A DNA stretch of 27,533 nt from NCBI GenBank assembly GCA_015680635.1, contig JAABOA010000025.1, positions 8,431 through 35,963 on the forward strand, read 5' to 3'. Below the pieces are notes generated by a model. That model was not told the origin of the DNA. It searched no databases and saw only the letters and a list, made by a program, of their open reading frames with translations. Source of the stretch: Lunasporangiospora selenospora (taxonomy: Eukaryota; Mortierellomycota; Mortierellomycetes; Mortierellales; Mortierellaceae). Within the stretch, counting starts at the first letter, position 1. Every line of letters begins with the position of its first letter. A program made the translations under genes and the position numbers. Positions 10,549 through 25,010 of this stretch are shown piece after piece.

Positions 10549-13500
10549 ATGCTTTCGCTCCGTCACCTACGCAGCCGCGTCCACGCTCCGCGTGTACAAG
10601 GAAGAACAGCCCTTCTCAAGGTACCCGATACCTCCATGACCTTCTCTTTTCCCAATCGCTCCCATTGCATCACTTCATTCTCTCTAGTCGATCGGATCAC
10701 TCGACTCTCAGTCTATCCCAGGTCATTCTAGACACCCCAATCTCCCCACCTACCATCCATCCCCATCCATCCGGTTCGTGGTGCCTGTCTTTTTCTTATT
10801 TTTTTATGCCTGGCCCAGTGATGCCGGCCCGAGTGTCTTGCTTTGAGAGTCTTTTTTTTTCTCCGACACTTTTCCCCTCTTCAGTTTTTGCCTGTCTGGC
10901 TAGACTTTCTCACGGTCAGGAAGAGAAAGAAAGTGTAAACTTCAATATTTGCTCACTGACTTTTCGGTTATAATTTGTTTTTTCTTCTTCCTCTAGACAT
11001 ACTCAACTGAGCGTACCCGTCAACCTTTGCACGAGCATTGGGCCAAACTGGCCACCAAGGAACTCAAGGGCAAAAACCCTGATGAAGCGTTGACCTGGAA
11101 AACCGCTGAAGGTCTTAACATCAAGCCTGTCTATACCAAGGCGGATACAAAGGATATTGCTGAGGAGATTCCTGGCGCCTTCCCTTTTACACGTGGTCCC
11201 TATGCTTCCATGTACACGGCTCGCCCCTGGACTGTTCGTCAGGTAGGGCCACTTATTTTTTTTGGAGAGACTCAGGAACAGACGACGGATAAGATGATTT
11301 CAGCGTGGATTATCGAGCTGCTACACACAATGCTCTTTTCTCTTCCCCCCTCCTCCTTACCCACACTCATTCATTTGGTTTGTTTCTTCTTTAGTATGCT
11401 GGATTCAGTACTGTCGAGGAATCCAACAAGTTCTACCGCAAGAATTTGGCTGCAGGACAACAGGGTCTGAGTGTCGCCTTTGATCTCGCGACCCATCGTG
11501 GGTAAGGACTATGACCACACACACACGCGCGCAATACAAACCCGTTCGCTGATGATCCCGGATCCTTTTTAGTCTGTTGCGTTCGAAGTTCTGACTCAAG
11601 CCTTTTTCTCTATGAACCCTGTACTTTTGCATCAATTAGATACGACTCGGATCACCCTCGTGCTGTAGGAGATGTTGGAATGGCTGGTGTTGCCATTGAC
11701 TCTGTTGAGGATATGAAGGTAAACATGTCATCTGGATTGTGGCTCGATAATCATGAGTTTATTCTTTCTGCTACAGCAGCAGCAGCCACCAAAAAAAAAA
11801 AGACTGCATAAAGTATTTACCGTCCTTCCACCCATTTTTTATTTTACTTTACTAGATTCTTTTCGACGGCATCCCACTCAACAAGATGTCCGTCTCGATG
11901 ACCATGAACGGGGCTGTTTTGCCCATTTTGGCCATGTTTATCGTTGCTGGTTTGGAGCAGGTATATTCACTTGAGAATTGTGTCATTACCTTTTACTCTG
12001 GCAATCGACTTGTTACACATCAGGATTCAGCAAAGAGTAAGAAAGCTCATCACCAAGATTACTAACCGCGAACCTACTGCTACAACATTTTCTTTTTTTC
12101 TTAGGGTGCCAAATTGGCCGAACTTTCAGGAACGATTCAGAACGATATTTTGAAAGAGTTCATGGTGCGCAACACATTCATTTACCCCCCCGACCCATCA
12201 ATGAAGATTATTGGTGACATCTTCTCATACACATCCGAAAACATGCCCAAGTACAACTCGATCTCGATCTCGGGTTATCACATGCAGGAGGCTGGTGCCG
12301 ACAACGTTCTTGAGATGGCGTTTACGATTGCAGATGGTCTGGAATATATCCGAACGGGTCTTAAGGCCGGTATGACGGTTGATCAGTTTGCACCACGTCT
12401 TTCGTTCTTCTGGGCCATTGGTATGAACTTCTACATGGAGATTGCCAAGATGAGAGCTGCACGCCGACTTTGGGCCATAATGGTCAAGGAGAAGTTTAGC
12501 CCCAAGAGTGAAAAGAGTTTGCTTCTCAGAACTCACTGTCAGACTTCTGGATGGTCCCTGACCGAGCAGGTATGTGAGGGCTTGAGTATTGCACACACTT
12601 CTTGAGCTGAACCTTTTCTTTCTTTATTTTCATTTTGTGAATACACAATCAACCACACTCTAACTCTCTTTTTGTGAATGGCGACCTACTCTAGGATCCC
12701 TACAACAATGTTATCAGAACCACTGTCGAGGCTATGGCAGCCACTCTTGGAGGCACTCAGTCGTTGCATACCAACGCCTTTGACGAGGCTATTGGATTGC
12801 CCACCGAATTCAGTGCCCGTATCGCTCGTAACACTCAGTTGATCTTGCAGGAAGAGGCCTTTATTCCCAAGGTGGCCGATCCTTGGGGAGGATCTTACAT
12901 GATGGAGTCGATGACTAACGACATGTTCGATGCCGCTAAGCTGATTGTTGATGAGGTTGAAGCTATGGGTGGTATGGCTAAGGCTGTTGCTAGCGGTATG
13001 CCCAAGCTTAGGATCGAGGAGTCGGCTGCCAAGAAGCAGGCCCGAATCGACTCTGGACAAGGTAAAGAAATGGATAAAGAAGAGCATTCACAAAGGCCAT
13101 TGTGGTTTTATTGGTCCGTTCGGCCAATCCATAAACTATTGTCTTACTAATACCGTGACCCTTTGACTCTAATTTGAATGTCTAGACACAATTGTCGGTG
13201 TCAACAAGTACCGTCTAGCCAAGGAGGACCCTATTGATGTCTTGGCTATTGACAACACAGCTGTGCGTATTGGACAGACCAAGCGTCTCGAGATGATCCG
13301 CACTACCAGGAACGCCGAAAAGGCTCAAGCTTGCTTGGATGCTTTGACAGAGTGTGCCAAGACTGGCGAAGGAAACTTGTTGGGCTTGGCCGTCGAGGCC
13401 GCCAAGGAGCGCTGCTCTGTAGGAGAGATCTCGTACGCTTTGGAAAAGATCTGGGGTCGTCACTCGCCTTCGATCCGTGTCGTCTCGGGTGCCTACAAAT

Positions 13501-13973
13501 CTGAGTATGGCGACAGCACTGATGTGACCGACACGATTTCGATGGTTGAGAAGTTTTTGAAAGCTCAGGGTCGTCGCCCTCGTCTGTTGGTTGCCAAGAT
13601 GGGTCAGGATGGTCATGACCGTGGCGCCAAGGTGATTGCATCAGGCTTTGCCGATTTGGGCTTTGATGTCGACGTGGGTCCCTTGTTCCAGACACCTGCC
13701 GAGGTCGCACGCCAGGCGATTGATGCCGATGTGCACGTTGTCGGAGTGTCTTCACAGGCTGCTGGCCACAAGACGTTAGTGCCTCAATTGATTGCAGAAT
13801 TGAAGAAGCAAGGTGCTGGTGACAAGTTGGTGATCTGTGGCGGAGTGATTCCTGCACAGGATTACCAATTCCTCTTTGACGCTGGCGTCACCTCGGTCTT
13901 TGGTCCTGGAACTCGTATCCCTGTCGCTGCTCAGGAGGTTGTTTCCAAGATTGAACTAAAGTTGAAGGTGTAA
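10549..13973 (+). CDS. MMUT: Methylmalonyl-CoA mutase, mitochondrial, adenosylcobalamin-dependent
   Basis: Eight exons join in phase: 10549-10620, 10997-11242, 11395-11501, 11640-11718, 11856-11960, 12105-12569, 12695-13061 and 13186-13973, giving 742 residues (human about 750). Exon 1 encodes a 24-residue Arg/Leu-rich mitochondrial presequence with no acidic residue. The substrate-binding TIM-barrel shows 'RPWTVRQYAGF', '[18 protein letters not shown]', '[16 protein letters not shown]', '[12 protein letters not shown]' and '[15 protein letters not shown]'. The C-terminal B12 domain shows DGHDRG (His about 624 is the predicted lower cobalt ligand) and the later GG (about 699-700). The enzyme isomerises (R)-methylmalonyl-CoA to succinyl-CoA in propionate, branched-chain amino acid and odd-chain fatty acid breakdown. 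In the motif DxHxxG-x41-SxL-x26-28-GG the spacings hold, but the Leu position is Gln (SSQ, residue about 671). All other signatures are intact, so a functional enzyme is expected. No partner genes (epimerase, MMAA/MMAB-type chaperones) are in the window. Confidence 0.97.
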
Positions 13974-14710
13974 AGTATTAATAAAAGTGAACAATAGGGG
14001 TTTTTTTTATATTTTTGACGAATTGGCTTTTTACATCAGTTTGCTTGCATAGTAATCTGTAGCGCTTGTTTATCGCCTTTTAACCAAAGTCCGTTGCAAG
14101 CGCCTTTTCCCCCCTTTCTCAGTTGCTCCATCTAACACTGCCCCTTCTACTATCTCAACAGACTGTTCAAACTGGAAGATTTCCTATCGCTAGCATCGAG
14201 AGAAACCCCTCTCACGACTAACTAATGAGGGTATGGATCGTGTTTGTTAAACGCAAAAAGTGGCAAAAGGTGGTATTCTCTTGTAGAGATACTGTCACCC
14301 TGTTAGCGCGAGATCAAAAGGCGAAGATTTACTAGACAGTTGCCGCCTCTAGTTTCCTCCTCTCCATTCGGGAGAGGGTATCGAAACCCCAACTTCAGTG
14401 GGAGAGAAAACAAATCTAGCACTGAATTGCAGAGGCACAACGGAAGGAACGGTACTCTATTTTCTGTAAAGATCAAACTTGGGCCATTGTTATCGAATTC
14501 GCCATTCAAATTTTACCTCTCTCATAAAACCAGTCGCAAGTTGGATGAAGGTCTGTCATGAACTGGACCAACGGCTTACCCACGAAATTGTTCACCCAAT
14601 CCCCTCAAGCTGCGTCTATACTGTTATTTATTTACTCGCGGATATTCATAATAAAAAAGAGGGGATGCGTGTGGGTGAAGGGGGTAGTGCAAAAGAGAAA
14701 AAGGGACTAT
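13974..14710. other. Convergent intergenic region between the mutase and aminotransferase genes
   Basis: Both neighbouring genes end here, so this is 3' flanking sequence. AATAAA lies at 13980-13985, 7 nt after the mutase stop. For the minus-strand aminotransferase there is AATAAA on the minus strand at 14632-14627, about 80 nt past its stop, a plausible polyadenylation signal. Short open frames (for example 14303-14509 minus and 14340-14561 plus) resemble nothing I know. I see no RNA gene or repeat. Confidence 0.5.
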
Positions 14711-17231
<2,521 letters not shown>

Positions 17232-18225
17232 GATGAGGATTGAGTCTGAACTTGACTTGACGCGGGATGGGGGTAGAGTGATGAGGATGAGAGAAGAGAG
17301 GAAAAAGTGAGTGAGTGAGAAAAAAAAGAGAGAAAGAAGGAAAACAACGGTGGAAGACGATATAGAGGGCAACCCGAGGAGAATCTTACTCCCTGACTGA
17401 CTCTCTTACTCTCACAAAGGAGGAATTGAACCGCTCAAGCGAATCAGATGCGGGGTTTTGCGGGGTTGGATGCCTCATTTGGACGCATCGAGCTGGTTGG
17501 TCTGCCCCGGGACAGGGCCGTCCGTCCGCCCCTCTCTCTTGCTCACCCCGTCCGCCTAACGCAATATATCCCGTCCTGCAACATTTGCTCCAGAGCCGTG
17601 CCTGGCCCTTGTGCCATCAATAGTCTGAAGGAAAGTCCCGGAACGATCCGCTCCTCACTCTTCCTCTCACTTACCCGTTGTCCTTTAACCCAGCTTCACT
17701 GTGTCCGTGGCACATAAGAGAGACCTCGTTCCGGTTCATTGATCGATCCAACCCGCTCTCTGAACTGAGCCTATTTCCTCCCGCCCCACTCTACCACCAC
17801 CTACCCTCCCCTACAGTTAGCCCTACAACCACCATGAACCCAGGATAAAGCTATTCCTTTACAGGTGGGGCTTACTCGAGTTAGACACTGTATGTACTAC
17901 CACAATGCTTCGTTGCGGGGGAAGGAGGTTAGAAAACGACTCTTTCCACCTGTCTCTGCTTGTCTGTGCTGCACAGAGCACCACGCAGTGTCTGTTGTGT
18001 TGGTAGACGCCCAACTCAAGTGTGACATGCGCAATCAAAGAGAGAGAGAGAAGAAAACCTTGAAGACTGCTAGCTCAGAGTTTAGAGAAGCACCCTTGTC
18101 CCAGTCTACCTAGGATATCCACTCCCCCGCAATGGGATTTACATTGTTTACATATCCCATTTGGATTGCGCCGATCTCTGAGTACCAGTTTATTGCGAGT
18201 AATAAAAGTAATAAGCAATGAGGGA

Positions 18226-18260
<35 letters not shown>

Positions 18261-18411
18261 AAGGGAAAAAAATACATAGTGTTACATTATTGGACTCACA
18301 CCCTCAAAGACGACCACGATGCTTTGCAATTGACTTTCAAAATAGGCAAGATCGGGCAGTCCGCCCTAACAATTGACTTGTCGCTCTGTCTTCTACACAA
18401 AATGAGCCAAC
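17232..18411. other. Intergenic region: aminotransferase promoter and KAT14-like 3' flank
   Basis: The part next to 17232 (to about 17420) is purine-rich on the plus strand, so pyrimidine-rich in the sense direction of the aminotransferase, and probably forms its 5' UTR and core promoter. The middle (17430-18110) has no gene I can recognise. AATAAA on the minus strand at 18194-18189 may be the polyadenylation signal of the KAT14-like gene, about 220 nt after its stop; the AG microsatellite would then lie in its 3' UTR. Confidence 0.45.
18228..18259. repeat. (AG)16 dinucleotide microsatellite
   Basis: A perfect run of 16 AG units (32 bases). It lies 153 bases beyond the KAT14-like stop codon, probably in that gene's 3' UTR, where it would be transcribed as CU repeats. 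Confidence 0.97.
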
Positions 18412-21400
18412 TCATCTCCGTAGCCGAACCAAAAACGCGTTATGGCACATTGTACTGTTCTCGGGTAGATACTCCTTGTAAAAGTTGACCAGGAACTGCT
18501 CAGGCTTGAAGCCAAACTTTTGATACATGATCTAAAATCCAGAGACAAAAGAAAATAAGGTTAGTTCACGACGACAATGCTTTTGTAGTCTCCCGGAGGT
18601 TCAACAGAGCAACTTTTTTTTCTTTCACATCAAGAAGTCCCAATATTCTCATACCATAGCAGGATTATTAGCGCTGACGTGTAGGGTAATGTCTTTTCCA
18701 TCCGATGCCTGCATAAGATGGTACAGCATATACCTACCAAGTTACGTATCGACAAAAGTAGGCAATGGTCAATAGTGCTCCTCTCTTCAGCAACAGAACT
18801 AACATTACAATGGTTGAGGCAGTTATGATTGATCCGCACTTACTGTCCAATACCGGCCTTCTCCCATCCTGCCGAGACAGCAACATAAGTTATGTACCCT
18901 TCCGGGGTCATGAATGCGCAGCCTACAACAAGGCGTTTGTAGAGCACCACGACAGAGTACTCTGGATACTGCAATGCCTCCGTCACTAATAAATAAATAG
19001 ACTAAGAGTTAATCTTGGCACGTCTTATCAATAAAGATATAGAATATATCAATACCCATTCTATCAAACTTACTGTCAATTCCTGGCCAGAATCTCCTAC
19101 AAAGGGTCTCATTCACCTGCGCAAGATGCTCTTTACGAAAGTAGCAGTAGTCAATTGGGGCTCGACTTGGATTGCCGTTCAACTGATCCTGATCTCCTTC
19201 TTGATGATGAATTCCTTTCAGCTCATCCTCGCCTTGTGCTCTCAGCCCGCCACGTACTAGGTTATCCAAATGCCGCTGTGGCAACTGTTGGTGTTGTTGT
19301 TGCTTCCGCTGCTGACTCTGATTTTCAAAATCTGTGTCATCATCTGTCGAATCCGAGTCATCACCAAAGGACCCTGACCCACCTCGTCTCCGCTTCCGGC
19401 TCAATCGACCATGCAAACCACTCATCCCGACATTTGCCCAGTGTACCTTAGCAGGCCGTCCCTTGCACCTCTGGATATCATCCAGAATATCCATCATGGC
19501 GGACCGAGACTCGTAATCGCGCCAGATAAAGTCCTTCAATACCTTGCCCGAGAAAGGACTCTTCCACTGAGGCTCCCATGACCTTCGGGTCAAACACGTC
19601 GCAGGCTGGCCATAGAGTCGAGAAGCAAACGAATTGCCATAAGGGGTATGATTGATCTGTTGAATCCTTGCTTGGAACTGCTCCTGACGTAACCGCCGAA
19701 GCTCATATGGATCCGGTGGAATACTTTTGGGCAGTGGCGTCAAGTCCAGCGGCGAGATGAGATGCTGCCGCATATAGCTCTCCATATCAAAAAGTGGCAG
19801 CTGCAAAAAGGATTTGAGTCGCTTGAGTTGTAACTTTCGTTTGAATCGAGCAGCAGCAGTAGGGAGCGCCTGAGTTTTCGAAGCATCCTGAAGGAGCTGT
19901 AAGATATGCCATTCCTTTTGTCCCTGAAGCTGTTGGGCCGAAATCACTGGAGGTGCAGTTGGTGCTGCTGGTACCACTCCATGCGATGCGACCACCGCGG
20001 CAGGAGACTCGGTAGCCACCCCCGTCTGTTCTCCGTGTACAATTGTAGTTCCACCTGAGTTTGACTTTGGTTTAGGCTTGGATCTTGGTCGAGCAGCTGC
20101 TTGCTTGGCCACCGCACTGACTTTGGCCATGGCGTTTAGATGAGCCTGAGAAAACTTTTTCCCACCTCCAGTCCTAATAGGAGTCTCGAAATCTGCTTCC
20201 TCCGCAATGGACACGTTCTTTTTGGACTTGCGTGGGATATCAAATAAGCTCATATCCTTTAGAGAGCTCTTTCTTCTACCATACTTGCCCCCAGTGGCAT
20301 GAGAGGCGGCAATTGTCACCACGGAACCTCTTCTGGCTTGGTTACCACTCTTTTTATGGGATATTGATGGACGGTCGTATCGTTTTCCAGAGGTTCGCTT
20401 GGTGGCTATAGCCCTGCCCTGTCGTTCCCTTAATTCATCGTCTTCCAAGTTATTTTCGTCGTCTTCCTCGTCCGATTCAGCATCTGACTCAAGGTCACTT
20501 TGCTCATTCACCGAGCCTCCTTGATCATCGCTAATATCTTCGTCTGAATGGTCTGTTTGATCGTCACTGGACTGCTCCACCTCCAGTACAGGTTCAGGTG
20601 CGCGTTTGATCTCTCCAGCCGACTAGTTTAGGACACGCAGTTACATTACAAGAGCAGCCAATACCAAAGGTTAGAGTAATGCCCTAAACAAAGCATGAAA
20701 TTAATTGCCAATCATAGGAATAGCCTTCAAACACAAACCTTTCTCCTCTTTTTCTTGCCCCCAGTAGACGCTGCTACCAAGTGGTTTATCCTGTGAACAA
20801 GTCGTGCAGGCGAATGCTCGTCGATCAGATCCGTCAACCGGAATACCTCCTCCAGATAGATTGGCCCTGCGGAAAAGTCGAGTCCAGAAGGATTAAAATG
20901 GTGATGGATACAGGCTGGGATTCCATGTAGCTGCACTAACGGGCGGAATTCTTCTTCATCGTCTTCAGATTTCCAAAAATTATCATCATCATCCAAAGAA
21001 TCATCAGAATCTCCTGCAGACGAGAGGGATGAACCCGACGACAGGGAGAACTGTCGACTCTATCGACAGTAAAATAGTGGAGTAAAGAAAGAAGGGGGAA
21101 AAAAGGTGGTGGGTGAAGGGAAAATGTAGGTAGAATCCATGCCACTTAAGTTAGTCAAGCGTTTATTGCTCAATCTTTCTTTCTTTCACTCTTTCATTTT
21201 TTCTTTCTTTCTTTCTTTTTTTTGAAGAGTTATTCATAACATATTCCATTGACACACTGAGACATCCTTCCAGTCGTATAAAACGAGTCAATATATAAAC
21301 TAAGGTTCTACCTTGATGCGAGTGGTTGGCGCCGTTGAGAGAGGTCGAGGCTTGGCAGAAGTATGAAAATCGTCATCCGATGAGGTCTCATCAAATTTGG

Positions 21401-22830
21401 TCTTTTTTCTAACTGGAGCTCCCTTTGGGCGCACCTTCTTTTCCTTATTTTTAATAGAAGGTCTAGCAGGTCCTGACTTTGACACCGACTTGTTTTTGGA
21501 TTTCAATTCTAGTAAAAAAAAAGCCAGGAATGAGATATTATTAGCGACGTTCAATGGATAAATATAATGGTAGAGAATATCAATGTTGATCAAATTGAAA
21601 TATCCAATACTGATATTGCGATAAACATACTTCGGTTCCTGTCAGGTGGTGCTTTCTCGATCAATGTCCACCATCCTATTAGTCCCAATATAAAGCAAAT
21701 GCTTTAGAAACTCATTAAAAACGTAATGCACTGTATGAACGCCCTTCTTGAAGGGAGACTCTTACCAGAAGCCCCTTTGGTCTCCACTCCCGATAAAAAG
21801 ATGTGATTTTGGACAGAGAGTACACTGGCTACTGTGTTGTTCCATGTTGGAGATTCTAGTTTAAACAGGGCACCAAAGCAATGAATATCCATTAGATTCG
21901 GCTCTAGATGTCCTTGAAAAGATATTCGCTTTCACAAAAGATCGAACTTACGATCCTTGTCCGGTAAAAGATAGGTCCAGTAGTCGTCTATAAACTTGCA
22001 AATCTCTTCCTTCCAGCGAAAGTATTTTTGTTCTGGGTGAGCATCCATGAGGTTGTAGAGGACGAGATGAACAAGGATGACCCTATTTAATTGTTTTTCA
22101 TAAGAAAATCATTGGAAACAAACTATTGATCAACAATTGTTCAATATCCCTCCAATCAAAACCACATCAAGATGTACCACGTACCAGCTCAATGGAGCCC
22201 TTTCAAAGAACTCTGGTCCCTGCTTGCAAACGGAGCATTCAAATTTGAAGAATTCGTCACCCTTCAAAAGAGGTTTAGTTAAGCATGAGACGCACTCTAC
22301 CGCAGCAAATGGAGAAAGATATCCAGTAAGCACTCAAAAGCGTCTTCCTCTCAAGGTTCCGATTTTGTTCTTAAAGGTTAGTTGGTGTCGTGTAGAAGTG
22401 TATTCATTTTTACCAGTGTGAAAGAGCTGTTGGCAATTTTGGCAAGGCAACATTGGCTCATCACTACAAATAGTCATTAATCAAGATGAATTTCTTTTAG
22501 TGCCAAGATGAATGAAATCCCACTTAGCCCCCGATTCCGAAGTAGAACAGTGTCAGTCGCTTATAATCATAAAAAAGGATGCTCTACTTACACTTCCTTG
22601 TTCTTGCCACAGTAGCAGTATACACCTTCCTCATTACTTTTATGGTCCGGCGCCCAATGCAGCTGGTCCGGCTGGAAGAATAAAAGAGAGTCGAATCAGC
22701 AATATGAAGACATGTCAAAGAGAATGGAGCTCAGATGCACGAGAACACGGTCCATAAAACACGAGATGTACAATCCGCGTACCTTGTATGGGAACGCCAT
22801 AATCGATTTTCCTCTCGAATGATTAGCCAT
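18412..22830 (-). CDS. KAT14/CSRP2BP-like histone acetyltransferase (PHD finger plus GNAT)
   Basis: Thirteen exons join in phase: 22830-22783, 22671-22592, 22463-22414, 22296-22185, 22082-21952, 21855-21766, 21675-21631, 21508-21312, 21059-20739, 20622-19074, 18985-18844, 18733-18655 and 18531-18412, about 987 residues. The N-terminus is a C4HC3 PHD-type zinc finger (C35, C37, C50, C53, H58, C61, C80, C83). Next comes the conserved segment around 'KYFRWKEEICKFIDDYW' and 'GWWTLIEKAPPD' (about 97-186), matching the N-terminal half of animal KAT14. A long basic and acidic low-complexity middle follows, with a Gln-rich patch near residue 800. The C-terminal GNAT domain (about 845-987) shows 'APIDYCYFRKEHL', 'RRFWPGID', 'VVVLYKRLVVGCAFM', 'KDITLHVSANNPAM' and 'YQKFGFKPEQFL'. 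In animals KAT14 is a chromatin-bound subunit of the ATAC coactivator complex. In the acetyl-CoA loop (Q/R-x-x-G-x-G/A) the first position is Glu. The start at 22830 is the best ATG in phase with the PHD exon, but exon 1 (16 codons) is the least certain part. Confidence 0.88.
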
Positions 22831-25010
22831 TTTTATTGTGTGTACGTGTTTGTTTAAAATGGCTGTTCCACTAATGCCGGTTAAAGGCGATTATCGTGGA
22901 CGCACGCCAGATTGCTGGAGCAGAGTTTTTTTATTATTTTTTTGCTGGCGGAAATGTGAATGAAGGTCTCCTAGTCTACATGAGCCATGATCCTCTCAAG
23001 TATTCGAACAAAAACAAGTCCAACAGAACTCATAAGCAGTCACGTTTAAGAGTTTGCAGAGAATCTTGACATAAAAAATAGGGGGAAGAGAGCGAGCGAG
23101 CAAGCAATATTGATGTGCATAATGACCGCAACAGTTTTTATGAAAGGTATTGTTGTTGGCTTAATACACGCTATGTGATCGTGCTCACTGATAGTCAAAT
23201 GAACCTAGGGATGGAGGAGCAAATGCTGGAAAGCGAAGGCGTCAACTCTCGAGCCACCACCACGCCTTCCTCTGTCCTTCCTCGATCGCTCTTTCAGTTG
23301 CAATGGATCCATGACTTTGTTGTATACAGGAACATGACATTGAATAGCGAGGACAAAAGATCCGCCTCATCCCCCATCTGCGAAACATCACGAGTGCAGG
23401 TTGGCCCAAAGCATGGATTGTATTTCAACAGACTCCTTTGCGAATTAACTTTATTTCAAAGGAAAGAGCTTTTTTCGTCACGACTCGCGATTACCCGCCG
23501 CTTGCCTGGATTGTCTAGCTTAAACCTCCTTTTTCTCCAGAGTCCAAAAGAGTTTTTTTTTTCTTTTTTTCGAGACAGGCCGAGTAGAAAGATTTGAATC
23601 CTTGGGTGATTGGGTGATTGGCGTACAAAGAGGTGACAGGATACAACAAGAAGAATCTAAGCTGTGCGAGGGTTATTGGACTCCATGCTGTGGGAACTAT
23701 GCTCTATTTCACACCTAGACTACTTTGGTGAGGCAAGGGAGGGAAGGAATCACCTAACCAATGGCAGACTTCTAGAAAGGTAGTTGATCGATAGCCTTGC
23801 TCTCTTTGACATTTCTACTTTCGCTTTCTTGTTATTCTTTGTTCCTCGCTGTCATGCGGGTCATTTGTATTCCCTGGAAAAAAAACAAGAGTGCCTTTTT
23901 ACGCTCAAGAATAAACCGCGCAAAAGGGAAGGAAACCCTTGGTTTTCATGCTTTGTCGTTTCATTCTCAGATCAGAGTCGCACAGCGCTTCCCTCTTTTC
24001 TTACTGGAGTCTTTTTTTTTTTGCGCCCTTCTGGTAATGAGTTGGTTGTACAATGGCACTTGTCTCCTCTCACACAAGAGTCAGCTGGAAAGGATCAGAG
24101 GTCACGGCGGAGGATGTCTGCAAGGGTGAGCAAAAAGGATGGCGCACATGAAAAAAAATCGAGCAACCTTACAAACGCCAATACGACTGACAGAACACAA
24201 AGGACTCTTGCAAGAGTCCTCCTTTCACTAAAATGCCTCCAAGTAGGTGGGTATTCCTATGTTGGTCTTAGTCAGAATTTTCCGCCCGCGGGGAGAGAGG
24301 ATGGATCCCCTGGAACCCACATTGGTCGAGAGGTACATTCCAGGTACGGGGTACCGAAAGGAAAAATGGCGGAGAAGAGGGAATCCACAAAGACAGAGGC
24401 AAAATGATTGAGAGTGAGATGCGAACTCTCAACCTAAAAATCTCGTCCCGTTGTTAAATCCGAGCCCTTTTTGTGTTGAACAAAGAAACAACAAACGGCG
24501 TTTGACCCTGGTGTTGTGTGTAAAGTGGAGGTGAAGCAAGAGTATGCATTTGGCTGTAAACAACACAAACACACACGCACAACTGGGCGTGAGCGCCCAT
24601 GGACCCTTACTCGTCCGAATCCAGGGCCCATCCCTGCGTTTCCAGCCCTCTCTTCCCCGTCTCCCCTCTTCTCCTCTTCCTTCCCTGCAGACACCCCAAT
24701 GGCCTTCCAGACCCTCTCTTAAGATTCCATGTCCACTTAATGATCCATTTTACAAACATCTGGGTTTGATGGCCCAGCAAAAAAAAATCGAACGCCTTCC
24801 CATGCGCGCACGCACACGTTTACTTGTGTAAAAAAAAAGAGTACAGGCTGCATGGATGCCCAAACTTTTCCTCCGTCATTCTGGAAGTCTCTCGATGCGC
24901 CTGCGAGGAGACTAGGCCAGGGAATAATGATGTGTCATGCAAAACATTGGTTCATGAATAAAAGAAACATTTTACACTGGTAACTTCCCCTCCAACTGCA
25001 GTCTCCTTTG
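22831..25010. other. Upstream region of the KAT14-like gene, no recognised gene
   Basis: The right-hand neighbour of the KAT14 start should include its promoter. There is a plus-strand open frame of 160 codons at 23115-23597 and another of 207 codons at 23784-24407. Neither has a recognisable domain, and both include homopolymer-driven Phe or Lys runs, so I do not call them genes. A pyrimidine-rich stretch at about 24640-24690 resembles those before other start codons here, but the ATG after it (24701) opens only seven codons. A 7-bp inverted repeat lies at 24408-24414 and 24426-24432. No tRNA was convincing. Confidence 0.4.

Noticed and set aside
13215-13857. Minus-strand open frames of 133 and 184 codons opposite the mutase
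   Set aside because: Antisense of the strongly conserved B12-domain exon; no domain of their own.
14375-14400. Possible tRNA B-box (minus strand 'GGTTTCGATACC')
   Set aside because: It has one base too many for the B-box, and no cloverleaf forms around it.
20727-22830. Splitting the KAT14-like locus into a PHD gene and a separate GNAT gene
   Set aside because: The exon at 21059-20739 has an in-frame stop just upstream and no early ATG, so it must be spliced to upstream exons. Phases agree throughout and animal KAT14 has the same domain order.
23784-24407. 207-codon plus-strand frame
   Set aside because: No domain, low-complexity runs from poly-T and poly-A tracts, and no supporting splice or promoter context; kept only as a note in the intergenic entry.
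24408-24465. tRNA-like sequence (minus strand 'GAGTTCGCATCTC') followed by a T-run on the plus strand
   Set aside because: The T-loop lacks the conserved A58, no acceptor or D-arm can be folded, and the strand of the T-run does not match. Only a 7-bp inverted repeat remains.
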